Shown one piece after another: positions 6,949 through 15,631 of a stretch of 64,000 bases of DNA; position 1 is the first letter of the stretch, and each line of letters opens with the position of its first letter. Source of the stretch: Sva-07 sp963747375 (GTDB lineage Bacteria > Actinomycetota > Acidimicrobiia > Acidimicrobiales > Ilumatobacteraceae). A program made the position numbers and the translations under genes. The stretch covers positions 62,001-126,000 of the forward strand of contig CAVVFL010000012.1 in NCBI GenBank assembly GCA_963747375.1. The letters run 5' to 3'. The notes below the pieces were generated by a model. The model saw nothing but the letters and a program-made list of their open reading frames with translations, had not been told where the DNA came from and did no database searches.

Positions 6949-9281
6949 TTGGCGGCGAGGCGAGCATTCGATCAGAAGTCCGAATGGGCCGACGCGGAAC
7001 GCGTCGAGGTGCCGGCCGAAGCGCCAGGGCCTCGGGCGGTTCAGGTGGGCAGCGTCAACGATCCTGCCGAAGCACAGGCCGACCGCATGGCCGCCCGCGC
7101 GCTCGCGCTCTCCGCTGAGTACTCCGGGGGACACCAGGATCAACACACCGGCTCGGTTCGGCGTTCGGCGTCGGCCGACATCGACGGCTTGTCGGTGAGC
7201 GAGTCGGCGTTGTCCGCGGCACGTTCAGGCGGACAGCCACTCGAGGAAGGATCGCGCGCCACGCTCGAGCAGGGCTTCGGGACCGATCTCGGCGGGGTCC
7301 GGGTGCACACCGGTGCCGAAGCGGCAGGAATCGCACGACAGATCCACGCGAAGGCGTTCACCCACGGCAGCGACGTCTACTTCGGCTCGGGCGAGTACCG
7401 GCCGGGAACCCCCGATGGTGACCGCGTACTCGCCCATGAGGTCGCCCACACCGTACAGAGTGGCAGTGTCGGGCAGAGTGGCGGTGTGGGCGGGGTCCAT
7501 CGCTTCCCGGCGACGTGGAGCACGGCGCCGGTGCCGTGGAAGCCGATGACGGCGAGCGTGTTCCGTCCGGGCGAAGGCGCCTCCGGCGGCGTCTACATCC
7601 TCACCTCGAAAGACGACGCCGGTCCGATCCGCAAGGCCGTCGTCAAGCCGGTCTCCGGCAAGAACGGCTTGGGTCTCGTGGAGTCGGGGCAGCAACTCCA
7701 GTTCAGCGATGTCGCCCTCGGAAAGCTCCTCGGGCTCAACGCGCCGACATCCAAGGTCGTGCGACGCGGTGGCAGCGAGTTCAAGGACCTCGTGGACCTC
7801 TGCAGGTCCAAACAGCCTCCTCCGAAGCCGGCCGCCGAAGGCGAGGCCGCCGAGGCGAAGCTGGAGGACGCCGAATCCTTCGTCGTGATGTCGGAGGTGC
7901 CGAACGCGTCATCGATTGCCTCGCTGGCCGACAAGGCACCGACCGACAAGCGGGCGAGCGCCGACCTGTACCGCGCCGTGTTCGACCCCGTCTTCCTCAT
8001 CGAGCTCGGCAAGTTGTGCATCGGTGACCTCATGCTCGGCAACCCCGACCGCATTCGTGCTCGGCGCCAGCAATCTCGGCAACGTCATGGTGTCGATGCA
8101 GGACGGCAGGGGCCGCATCGCCGCCATCGACACCACTGCCTACCTCCCGAAGGCCCCGAAGCCGGAGACCTGGGTCGCAGGCTGGCAGAGGGGCCGCTCC
8201 GAATTCCAGGACGGCCCCGATGCGATCCTCGACCGGTTCTTCGAGGTGCTCGTCCAGCGACTGAAGCAGGGGCCTGCACCGACGACCACGGCCATGCCCG
8301 TCTGGCAGGTGATCGACTCCACCTACAAGACCCACCGCGACCGTTTCCTCGCCGACTTCGACTACGGCTGGAACGACGCCATGATCACCGCGATGTCGCT
8401 GGCCGACGACGACGAGGCGATCAACGCGATCACGTCGGGGTACAGCGACGCCGAAGTGAGCAGCCAGGGGCTGAAGGCCAATCTGCAGTATCTGGGATCG
8501 AAGGCGCAGGGCAAGATCGCACGAAGAGTCGATCGGGCGGGCGATGGCGATCACCGCAGGTGGTTGGGTCGACAAGGTCGACAGGAATCGGTTCATGCCC
8601 GCCCCACCCGACTCGCTGCAACCCCGCTGCGACTCGACCGTGCCCGACGGCAAGGCCGTGACCGCGGAGGTGGTCCCCATGCCCATCGCTCCCGAGCGGC
8701 GAACGAGTGTCCACCATGGCCAAGGACCGACCCGCATTGTTGTACGACAACCAGTACAAGGACCTGGCCGGCATGGTCGGCAACGATCACGGCTGCCCAC
8801 GCCGAGGCCGACCTGGAGGTGAGCTCGACCAAGAAGCGTCGCACCAAGCCGTTCGGGTCGAAGGTCGACGTTCCACGCAATCGGAGCGTCGTGAGCCATT
8901 ACGTGGCCGACGCGACCGCGATGGGTCTGGGTGGCAACCGAGCTGCCGACGCTGCCGCACACCTGAACTTCACCATCAACGGCCTCAAGCCCTTGGCGGA
9001 TGCCGATTTCCGCGGCAACGAGGCGGCCTCAGTGAAGTCCCTGTTGTCGCAGCTCAACAGCGAACGTTCCGCTGATCGAATCCACGGTGTCGACGTACCA
9101 GGATCAACTCGCCACCGCAGCGCGCGTCGTGTCGAGGACCGGCTACCACGACGCCGCAGCGCTCGACACGGCGATCACGAAGGTCAGCGTCTACCTCACC
9201 GAGGCCGAGAAGGCGATCGCGTCTGCCAAGAAGTCCAAGCCGCAGCAGTTGGCTTCGAATCTCAAGGTGAGGCCTCAGTAG
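6949..9281 (+). CDS. DUF4157 (eCIS core domain) protein with a PI3/4-kinase-like central domain; five frameshift sites
   Basis: Read in one frame after correction, about 775 residues. Residues about 80-170 are a DUF4157 domain (RVHTGAEAAGIARQIHAKAF, YFGSGEYRPGTPDG, metalloprotease-like HEVAHT at 163-168). Residues about 205-420 resemble a type II phosphatidylinositol 4-kinase fold: SGGVYILTSKDDAG then AVVKP (candidate nucleotide-binding Lys233), GDLMLGNPDR (candidate catalytic Asp360, Asn365, Asp367, Arg368), SNLGNVMV and IAAIDTTAYLP. The C-terminal third is helical and not recognised. Continuity requires removal of one base near 8053, 8536-8543, 8701-8706, 8785 and 9062; each restores sensible protein. 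The start is TTG 6949 after GAGGAGGA. It may be a cargo or effector handled by the ATPase upstream. The kinase assignment is by motif only. It could also be a decaying gene. Confidence 0.65.
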
Positions 9282-9378
9282 GCGAGCCCGAGATGTGCAG
9301 GGACATGTGCACCGGATGCACACATCCCTGCAGATTTCCGAGGGTTTCATTGCGGTCGCAATGTTTACCCGGTGGCCA

Positions 9379-9384
9379 TAGACT
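9379..9384 (+). promoter_or_regulatory. Leaderless -10 hexamer TAGACT for the pirin gene
   Basis: TAGACT lies 6 nt before the ATG at 9391, with no Shine-Dalgarno. The rest of the 109-bp gap after the DUF4157 gene shows no other feature apart from a short AT-richer stretch. Confidence 0.5.
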
Positions 9385-9390
9385 CGCGGC

Positions 9391-10435
9391 ATGACCGGCG
9401 CACTCCTGCAGACGTTCCCGCTCGGCACGCAGTGGCCGACGATCGATCCGTTCCTGTTCTGCGCGCACCACCGCGACGACTACCCCGAAGGCACCGAGGG
9501 GCTCGGCCCTGACGCACCGCTCGTCGGACGCGACATCGGCATGGACTTCGCCGGCGTCGACGGGTGGAACATGTACCACGGTTCGACCGTCCCCGGATTT
9601 CCCGCAGCATCCGCATCGAGGCTTCGAGACCGTCACCTACGTGCGCACCGGCTTCTGCGACCACAGCGACTCGCTCGGCGCGACCGCACGGTTCGGGCGC
9701 GGCGACACGCAGTGGATGACCGCGGGCAAGGGCATCGTGCACTGCGAGATGTTCCCGCTCCTCGACCATGACGGCCCGAACCCGCTCGAACTGTTCCAGA
9801 TCTGGCTCAACCTTCCCGCCGCCGACAAGATGGTCGAGCCGTACTTCACCATGCTGTGGAGCCACGAGACGCCCACGGTCATCGCCGAGCCGTCCGACGA
9901 CGGAGCGATCGTCGATGTCACGGTGATCGCAGGCTCGCTGGCGAACGCCACCGCACCCGCTCCCCCGCCGAACTCGTGGGCGTCGAAGGCCGAGTCCGAC
10001 CTGGCGATCTGGCACCTTCGTTTCGACGCCGGTGCACGTTGGACCATGCCGGCGACGGCGGACGCCGACACGCACCGACTGCTCTATGCGTTCGCCGGCT
10101 CGTGGCTCACGGTCGACGGCGAGCGTCTCGATGCCGGCAGCGGGGCCGTGCTCGATTCGTCACGTCCGCTCGAGTTGATCGCCGGTGACGACGGGGTCGA
10201 GTGCATGGTCCTGCAGGGTCGCCCGATCGGTGAGCCGGTCGCGCAGTACGGGCCGTTCGTGATGAACACCCAGGCCGAGATCCAGCAGGCATTCGAGGAC
10301 TACCGCCGCACCCAGTTCGGCGGCTGGCCCTGGGGCAGCGACGACCCGAACCACGGCCCGACGCCGCGCCGGTTCGCCCGCCACGCCGACGGACGGATCG
10401 AGACCTTCGACGTCGAGCCCGTCCCCGTCGACTGA
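9391..10435 (+). CDS. Pirin family protein (bicupin); one frameshift site
   Basis: About 347 residues after removal of one T in the TTT at 9598-9600, which restores the conserved FPQHPHRGFETVTYVRTG. The four metal ligands of pirins are present: two histidines in HPHRG, then histidine and glutamate in GKGIVHCEMF. Both cupin domains are complete, with the C-terminal one ending QYGPFVMNTQAEIQQA. Known pirins bind iron; some have quercetinase activity and others act as regulators, and the sequence does not say which applies. It stands alone, between the DUF4157 gene and a repeat-rich intergenic region. Confidence 0.85.
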
Positions 10436-10440
10436 CCGCG

Positions 10441-10476
10441 TTCCCCCGGTTCCCCCGCTTCCCCCGGTTCCCCCGG
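10441..10476. repeat. Four tandem copies of a 9-mer, TTCCCCCGG
   Basis: TTCCCCCGG, TTCCCCCGC, TTCCCCCGG and TTCCCCCGG follow each other without spacers, 5 bp after the pirin stop codon. A second, different TTCCCC repeat occurs after recF at 49421. Confidence 0.9.
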
Positions 10477-10516
10477 TTTGCGTTGCACATCCATTGGGGT
10501 GGGCCAACCGAACCGT

Positions 10517-10587
10517 CACGCAAACCGGTGGTGGCACGCAACAGGTGGTGGGGCAAGACCGGTGGTGTCACGCACACAGGTGGTGGG
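10517..10587. repeat. Imperfect ~17-bp tandem repeats, CACGCA...GGTGGTGG
   Basis: Four degenerate units begin at about 10517, 10535, 10552 and 10569; each ends in GGTGGTG(G) and three begin with CACGCA. They end 14 bp before the ATG of the methyltransferase gene, so they cover its promoter region and could be regulator-binding repeats. Confidence 0.7.
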
Positions 10588-10601
10588 GGCAGACTGGGGT
10601 C

Positions 10602-11197
10602 ATGGACAGCACCCAGTGGGATGAGCGGTACTCGACCAGCGAGCTGATCTGGACGGGGCAGGCGAACCAGTTCGTCGAGGCGCACCTCGGAGATCTCCCA
10701 CCGGGTACGGCGATCGATCTCGGCGCCGGGGAGGGCCGCAACGCCGTCTGGCTCGCCGGCCGCGGGTGGACGGTCACCGCGGTCGACTTCTCGCAGGTCG
10801 GCCTCGACAAGGCGTTGCAGCTCGCCGACGAACACGGCGTGGCCATCGCGGTCGAACGGGCCGACGCCACCACGTGGGCGCCGACGGCACCGGTCGATCT
10901 CGTCGTGCTGTCCTACCTCCAACTGCCGACCACCGAGCGACGCACGGTGATCGAGCACGCCGCAACGTGGCTCACCCCTGGCGGCACGCTCCTCGTGATC
11001 GCCCACGACCGCTCGAACGTGACCGACGGCTACGGCGGTCCGCCGTCGGTAGATGTCTGCTACACCGTCGACGAGACGGTGACGCGCTCGGCGGACTCGA
11101 CGTGGTCACCGCAGAGGTCGCAGAACGACACGTCGACACGCCCGACGGCACGAAGGTCGCGCTCGACACGCTGGTCATCGCACGACGGCCGACCTGA
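10602..11197 (+). CDS. Class I SAM-dependent methyltransferase; one frameshift site
   Basis: About 198 residues. Seen: the opening WDERYSTSELIWTGQANQFV common in TehB-like and related small-molecule methyltransferases, SAM motif I (AIDLGAGEGRNAVWLAGRG), the acidic end of beta-2 (TAVDFSQVGLDKA), and LTPGGTLLVIAHD. Near 11079-11081 one G appears to be missing; restoring it gives DETVDALGGLDVVTAEV and a normal C-terminus ending at 11197. Without it the frame runs on into antisense purK. The substrate is unknown. The 3' end overlaps the convergent purK by 23 bp. Confidence 0.8.
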
Positions 11198-12314
11198 GTT
11201 CGAGCGCACGCGCCACCGCTGCCGTCGCCACATCGGAGGTCACCGTGAGGTGGCCCATCTTGCGCCCGGGCCGAGCCTCGCTCTTGCCGTACAGGTGCAG
11301 CTTGGCATGCGGATCACCGAACACGATCGACCAGTCGGGCTCGCCGCCCTCCCACAGATCGCCGAGCAGATTGACCATGGCGACCGACCGAGCCGTCATC
11401 GCCGTGCTCCCGAGTCCGAGACCGCACACCGCCCTGACCTGTTGCTCGAACTGGCTGGTGACGCAGGCATCGAGCGTCCAGTGGCCGCTGTTGTGGGGCC
11501 GAGGCGCGAGTTCGTTGACCAGGAGATCGCCGTCGACGACGAACAGTTCGACCGCGAGGACCCCGACGTAGTCGAGCGCGTCGGCGACGGCCATGGCCAG
11601 GCCGACCGCGCGATCGGCGACCTTGCGCGGCACGGCCGCTGGCACGACGGTCAGATCGAGGATGCCGTCGACGTGGCGATTCTCGGCGACCGGCCACGCC
11701 TCGACGCGGCCATCGACCGTCCGCGCGACGATCACGCTCAACTCTGTCTGGAGTTCGAGGCGGCGTTCGACCACCGACGGCACGCCGCCCAGTTCTGCCC
11801 ACGCCGCCAGTGTCTCCGCGACACCGACGACCGATCGTTGCCCCTTGCCGTCGTAGCCGAGCCGAGCCGTCTTGACGACCGCGCCGCCGTCGACGAGTGA
11901 CGACTCGATCGGCGGCTGGTCGAGGTCGGCCAGCACCGCGTACGCGCCGACCGGAAAGCCGTTGTCGACGAGGAACGCCTTCTCGGCGATGCGGTCCTGC
12001 GCAATGCGCACCGAATCCGGCGACGGTGCAACGACGACCGTTGCGGCCAACTCGTCGAGCGCCGCGGCGGGAGGGTTCTCGAATTCGGTCGTCACGACAT
12101 CACAGTCGAACGCCAAGCGCCGCAGCGAGGCCGGATCGTCGTACGCGGCGACGAGATGCTCGTGCGCCATCGCACCCGCCGGGGCGGACGGATCGGGATC
12201 GAGCACGATGGTGCGATACCCCATCGTCGCGGCGGCCATGACGGTGTAGCGCCCCAGCTGACCTCCACCGAGCACCCCGAGCGTCGCCGGTGCGTACACC
12301 GGGTGGCGGCTCAT
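11175..12314 (-). CDS. purK: 5-(carboxyamino)imidazole ribonucleotide synthase PurK
   Basis: A 379-residue ATP-grasp enzyme that uses ATP and bicarbonate to carboxylate AIR to N5-CAIR in purine synthesis. Seen: N-terminal LGVLGGGQLGRYTVMAA, the ATP-grasp region VVKTARLGYDGKGQRSV, and VNELAPRPHNSGHWTLDAC, which carries metal and substrate ligands. Lies 9 bp after purE on the same strand; the pair catalyses consecutive steps. Confidence 0.96.
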   Translation of the reverse strand: MSRHPVYAPATLGVLGGGQLGRYTVMAAATMGYRTIVLDPDPSAPAGAMAHEHLVAAYDDPASLRRLAFDCDVVTTEFENPPAAALDELAATVVVAPSPDSVRIAQDRIAEKAFLVDNGFPVGAYAVLADLDQPPIESSLVDGGAVVKTARLGYDGKGQRSVVGVAETLAAWAELGGVPSVVERRLELQTELSVIVARTVDGRVEAWPVAENRHVDGILDLTVVPAAVPRKVADRAVGLAMAVADALDYVGVLAVELFVVDGDLLVNELAPRPHNSGHWTLDACVTSQFEQQVRAVCGLGLGSTAMTARSVAMVNLLGDLWEGGEPDWSIVFGDPHAKLHLYGKSEARPGRKMGHLTVTSDVATAAVARALELRSAVVR

Positions 12315-12323
12315 CGAGAACCG

Positions 12324-12830
12324 TCACCCACCGGTCGGAGCCTCGGGAGGAAGCACCGAGGACGTGGCCTGGTCGCGCCGGGCGGTTCGGTACTCGTCGA
12401 GCGCGACACGGAGGTCCGGATCGGTGTCGGCGAGCAGGGCCACGGCGAACAGCGCCGCGTTCGTCGCTCCGGCATCGCCGATCGCGAACGTCGCCACGGG
12501 CACACCGGCAGGCATCTGCACGATCGAGTAGAGCGAGTCCTGGCCCGACAGATGCCGCGATGGCACGGGAACGCCGAGGACCGGCACCGTCGTCTTCGCT
12601 GCCAACATGCCGGGCAGATGCGCAGCCCCACCGGCGCCGGCGATGATGACACGGAGTCCTCGGTCGCGTGCCTGCTCGGCGTAGGTGAACATCTCGTCGG
12701 GCATCCGATGCGCGCTGAGCACCTGCGCCTCGTGCCCGACCCCGAACGACTCGAGCACCTCCACGGCCTTCGACATCGTCGGCCAGTCGCTCGACGACCC
12801 CATCACGACACCGACGACTGCTTCGCTCAC
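12324..12830 (-). CDS. purE: N5-carboxyaminoimidazole ribonucleotide mutase PurE
   Basis: A 168-residue class I PurE that converts N5-CAIR to CAIR. Motifs: VGVVMGSSSDWPTM, VLSAHRMPDEMFTYA with the catalytic histidine, IAGAGGAAHLPGM and GVPVPSRHLSGQDSLYSIVQMP. The start is GTG 12830, chosen because it lies 6 nt after a TACGCT hexamer and directly before the conserved core; a longer frame adds residues foreign to the family. First gene of the purE-purK operon. Confidence 0.96.
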   Translation of the reverse strand: MSEAVVGVVMGSSSDWPTMSKAVEVLESFGVGHEAQVLSAHRMPDEMFTYAEQARDRGLRVIIAGAGGAAHLPGMLAAKTTVPVLGVPVPSRHLSGQDSLYSIVQMPAGVPVATFAIGDAGATNAALFAVALLADTDPDLRVALDEYRTARRDQATSSVLPPEAPTGG

Positions 12831-12836
12831 GTTCGC

Positions 12837-12842
12837 AGCGTA
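12837..12842 (-). promoter_or_regulatory. Leaderless -10 hexamer TACGCT for purE
   Basis: Minus-strand TACGCT followed by 6 nt and GTG 12830; no Shine-Dalgarno in between. Confidence 0.5.
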
Positions 12843-12876
12843 CGCCGCGGCCGCACCGGGCGAGTGGGCCACCCGG

Positions 12877-15276
12877 TCAGACCAACTCGTGACGCTCGCT
12901 GTAGCGCAGCGCGGCATAGCCCGGAATCGTCGGCAACCAGTAGTTGATCAACCGGAACAGGAGCGTTGCCGCCCAGGCCTCTGCCTCAGGCACGCCCGCG
13001 CGCGTCAGCACGAACACGAGCGCCGCTTCGATCGCTCCGACGCCGCCTGGTGTGGGAACGGTCGAGGCCACGGTGTTGGCGAGGAGGTACAGCGCCCCGA
13101 GTTCGGCGAAGGGCAGGTCGATACCGAACGCACGACACGCCCAGACGAAGCAGAGGATGGTCGACATCTTGGCGACCACTTGACCTCCGAACAGCAGACT
13201 CAGCTTCGAGGGCCGACGGAGCAGTTCGCCGAAGTCGTGCTTGATCTTCCCGATCGTCGACGTGACGAGCGAGACCAACCAGCGCCGGAACTTCGGTGTC
13301 AGTGCGAGCACGATCGCCGCCACGGCCACGGCCCCGGCGAAGACGACGACGAGGGTCAGGTCGGGCCCACCGCCGCCGCCCGCGGAGACATCGCCCGTCG
13401 GGTCGGTGCTGCTCCACAGGAAGAAGAAGACGATGAACGCGACCTGCACGACGCCACTGGCCAACGACGTCAGCCCGACCGCCGCAGTGGAGACGGCGAC
13501 ATCCGTGCCACCCTTCTGCAGATATCGGATGCGCATCGCCATGCCGCCGGCGTTCATCGGGGTGAACCGATTGAGGAACGACTGGCCGAACATGATGATC
13601 GTCGCCTCGCCGAGCGGGATGGGGCGAATGACGGACCCGGCCAGCGACATCGCCCCGCCGACGGTTCCCACGAGGGTGGCGAGCACCGCCGGGCCCACCC
13701 AGACCCAGTTGATTCCCGACATTGCGTCGGCGATCGCCGACCAGTTGGTCACCAGCGTCAGCACGAAGAACGCGAGCACGGCGAAGCCCACCCACGTGAC
13801 GATCTTGCCGAAGCTGACCCGTTCGAGCTCGGCGAGTTGCACCTGCTCGACACCGAGTCGATCCCCGAGCCCCGTGCGGAGATCGTCGACCAGATGCTTC
13901 GGCTTCCTCGCCTCCTCGCGAGTGCGCTCCGGGAGTGCAGGGCGCTGCACGAACGGAAGGGTGGCTTGGAGATCGTCCGCCGGTACCACTCGCACGGCAG
14001 CGTCGAGAGCACGGTCGACACCGACGGTCAAGGCGGTCGTGACCAGCAGTTCCGCCCGATCGACCGCACGCGACTCGGGGCTCGAAGCGAGCAAGGCCGT
14101 GTCCAATCCGAGGAGGGTGACACGATCGCCGTCGACGACCACGTTGTCGCGGGTGAGGGACCGATGCGCCATGCACGCGTGATGCAGGAGGCCCAACTGA
14201 CGCCACACGTCGTCGAGCGCCGCGTCGCTCACCTCGGTGAGTCGACGCAAGGTCTGCCCGGCAGCTGACGCAGCCCTCAACACGATGATCGAGCTGTCGG
14301 TGCCGGTGGGAGCGACCGCCAGGACGTCCTGCACCCGAACTCCTGCCCGCTGGGCCATCATCGTCGACTGGGTGAGCTGGGCGGCCCGGATCCGCGGGCG
14401 CACCGAGATGCGCTGTTCGTCGACGTCGCGCACCCTGATCGAGCGCACGACACGGGCGAACAGCTCGATGTCACGATCGTCGCGATCGAGATACACCACA
14501 TCGACGACGTCCGACCCAGCGCGGCCGTGGTAGGTCCGCACTCCCCGCTCGGACGATTCGTCACCCAACTCATCGATCTCGAAGCCGCCGTCGGCCAACG
14601 CGGCCCGGAGTGTCGCCGATCCGGGACGCCGCCGCGGCGACCCGAAGATGACGAGTGCGGCCGACCCGATCGCACTTCCGAGTGCCAGGGTCACGAACAG
14701 ATTGACCGGCGCCTGCGTGGCCGTGATCAGGCGGACCACCACGGTCACCCAGACAGCCGACCATGCGATCCGGCGCCACTGGGTCGTCATCATCGGCGAG
14801 GCAGTCGAGGCTCCGGCCACCAGCGCTGCGAGATACGCAGCCGATGGAAACGACGAACTGACGAACGATCCCGACGGAAGATCGGTGATGGCGCTCGGCG
14901 GCGCCGCCCGTTGGAGCCAGTCGGTCAACAGCACCATGACGATGCCACCGGCGACCGCGGCACCGACAACGAGCAGGGTCGCCGCCCGGGTGCGGCGAAC
15001 GAGCAACCACCCCACGATGACGATGGGCGTCACCAGGATGGTCAGCTGTGCCAGGCCGACGAGTGCGTACCGCAACGGTTCGGGCATCCGGGCCAAGAAC
15101 CGCACGACATCGGCCGAGGCGTTCGTCAGCGCGCCCGGGAGTACCGCGGTGAGGAAGAGGACGAGACCAAGTAGGCAGAGGCGAAGAACGAGTCGGGCAC
15201 GGTCGACGGGATGACGCTGCCAGTCGCGACGATCCGTCTCTCGCAGCACGGTGCTCGGCGCCTCCGTCGTCGTCAC
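12877..15276 (-). CDS. Large membrane protein: kinase-like middle and C-terminal LPG-synthase/UPF0104-type flippase domain
   Basis: About 799 residues. The N-terminal third has about six hydrophobic helices. A soluble middle of about 270 residues includes LLHHACMAHRSLTRDNVVV and VTLLGLDTALLA, resembling the catalytic loop and DFG region of a protein-kinase fold, but the HRD aspartate is replaced (HRS), so catalysis is doubtful. The C-terminal 300 residues are the integral lysylphosphatidylglycerol-synthase/YbhN (UPF0104) domain, with FLNRFTPMNAGGMAMRIRYLQ and STVPTPGGVGAIEAAL. The same three-part layout is known in other actinobacteria. The role is probably in envelope lipid handling. The GTG at 15276 is the likely start; upstream ATG 15369 would overlap the next gene. 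Confidence 0.75.
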   Translation of the reverse strand: MTTTEAPSTVLRETDRRDWQRHPVDRARLVLRLCLLGLVLFLTAVLPGALTNASADVVRFLARMPEPLRYALVGLAQLTILVTPIVIVGWLLVRRTRAATLLVVGAAVAGGIVMVLLTDWLQRAAPPSAITDLPSGSFVSSSFPSAAYLAALVAGASTASPMMTTQWRRIAWSAVWVTVVVRLITATQAPVNLFVTLALGSAIGSAALVIFGSPRRRPGSATLRAALADGGFEIDELGDESSERGVRTYHGRAGSDVVDVVYLDRDDRDIELFARVVRSIRVRDVDEQRISVRPRIRAAQLTQSTMMAQRAGVRVQDVLAVAPTGTDSSIIVLRAASAAGQTLRRLTEVSDAALDDVWRQLGLLHHACMAHRSLTRDNVVVDGDRVTLLGLDTALLASSPESRAVDRAELLVTTALTVGVDRALDAAVRVVPADDLQATLPFVQRPALPERTREEARKPKHLVDDLRTGLGDRLGVEQVQLAELERVSFGKIVTWVGFAVLAFFVLTLVTNWSAIADAMSGINWVWVGPAVLATLVGTVGGAMSLAGSVIRPIPLGEATIIMFGQSFLNRFTPMNAGGMAMRIRYLQKGGTDVAVSTAAVGLTSLASGVVQVAFIVFFFLWSSTDPTGDVSAGGGGGPDLTLVVVFAGAVAVAAIVLALTPKFRRWLVSLVTSTIGKIKHDFGELLRRPSKLSLLFGGQVVAKMSTILCFVWACRAFGIDLPFAELGALYLLANTVASTVPTPGGVGAIEAALVFVLTRAGVPEAEAWAATLLFRLINYWLPTIPGYAALRYSERHELV

Positions 15277-15331
15277 GGCCACAGCATGCCCGAGAGACGA
15301 GGGGCAGTGCTGAGTCAGGACGCCGGTGGCA

Positions 15332-15631
15332 TCAGAAGACCACCTCGGCCTCGAGCCGACCGTTCTCACCGACGACGACGACCATGCGCGACATGCACGG
15401 CATGCAGTACACCTTGTCGCCGGGTCGCAACTCCCGCGTGGCGCGGATGACCACTTTGCACACGGGGCAGATCACCTCGTTGGGCGCCAACGTGTCGAGC
15501 GGGCCGCCCCAGTGCCGGTAGAACTTGCGCCACTTCTTCGGGACTTCCTTGAAGCCGGTCTCCTCGAGTTCGTAGCGCCGACGCGAGGTGTCGGCGCCGA
15601 CCTCAGGGGCAGACACGTCGGTCTCGGTCAT
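15332..15631 (-). CDS. Small protein with two CxxC knuckles (zinc ribbon), function unknown
   Basis: A 99-residue soluble protein with CPVCKVV and CMPCMSR motifs spaced about 21 residues apart, consistent with one zinc ribbon. The N-terminal third is polar and probably disordered. The ATG at 15631 shares one base with the stop codon of the diiron gene upstream (TGATG), so it is the third cistron of that operon. I do not recognise the family; a structural zinc or a redox role are both possible. Confidence 0.7.
   Translation of the reverse strand: MTETDVSAPEVGADTSRRRYELEETGFKEVPKKWRKFYRHWGGPLDTLAPNEVICPVCKVVIRATRELRPGDKVYCMPCMSRMVVVVGENGRLEAEVVF

Noticed and set aside
4970..6967. Leftward open frame running from the MFS gene through the antisense of the AAA+ ATPase
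   Set aside because: The MFS protein is complete from GTG 4906; the upstream extension is low-complexity Arg/Gly/Glu sequence with no domain.
4970..9281. Complete contractile injection system or prophage
   Set aside because: Flanking genes are MFS and pirin; no sheath, tube, baseplate, capsid or integrase is present.
10441..10587. CRISPR array
   Set aside because: Units of 9 and 17 bp follow without spacers and there are no cas genes.
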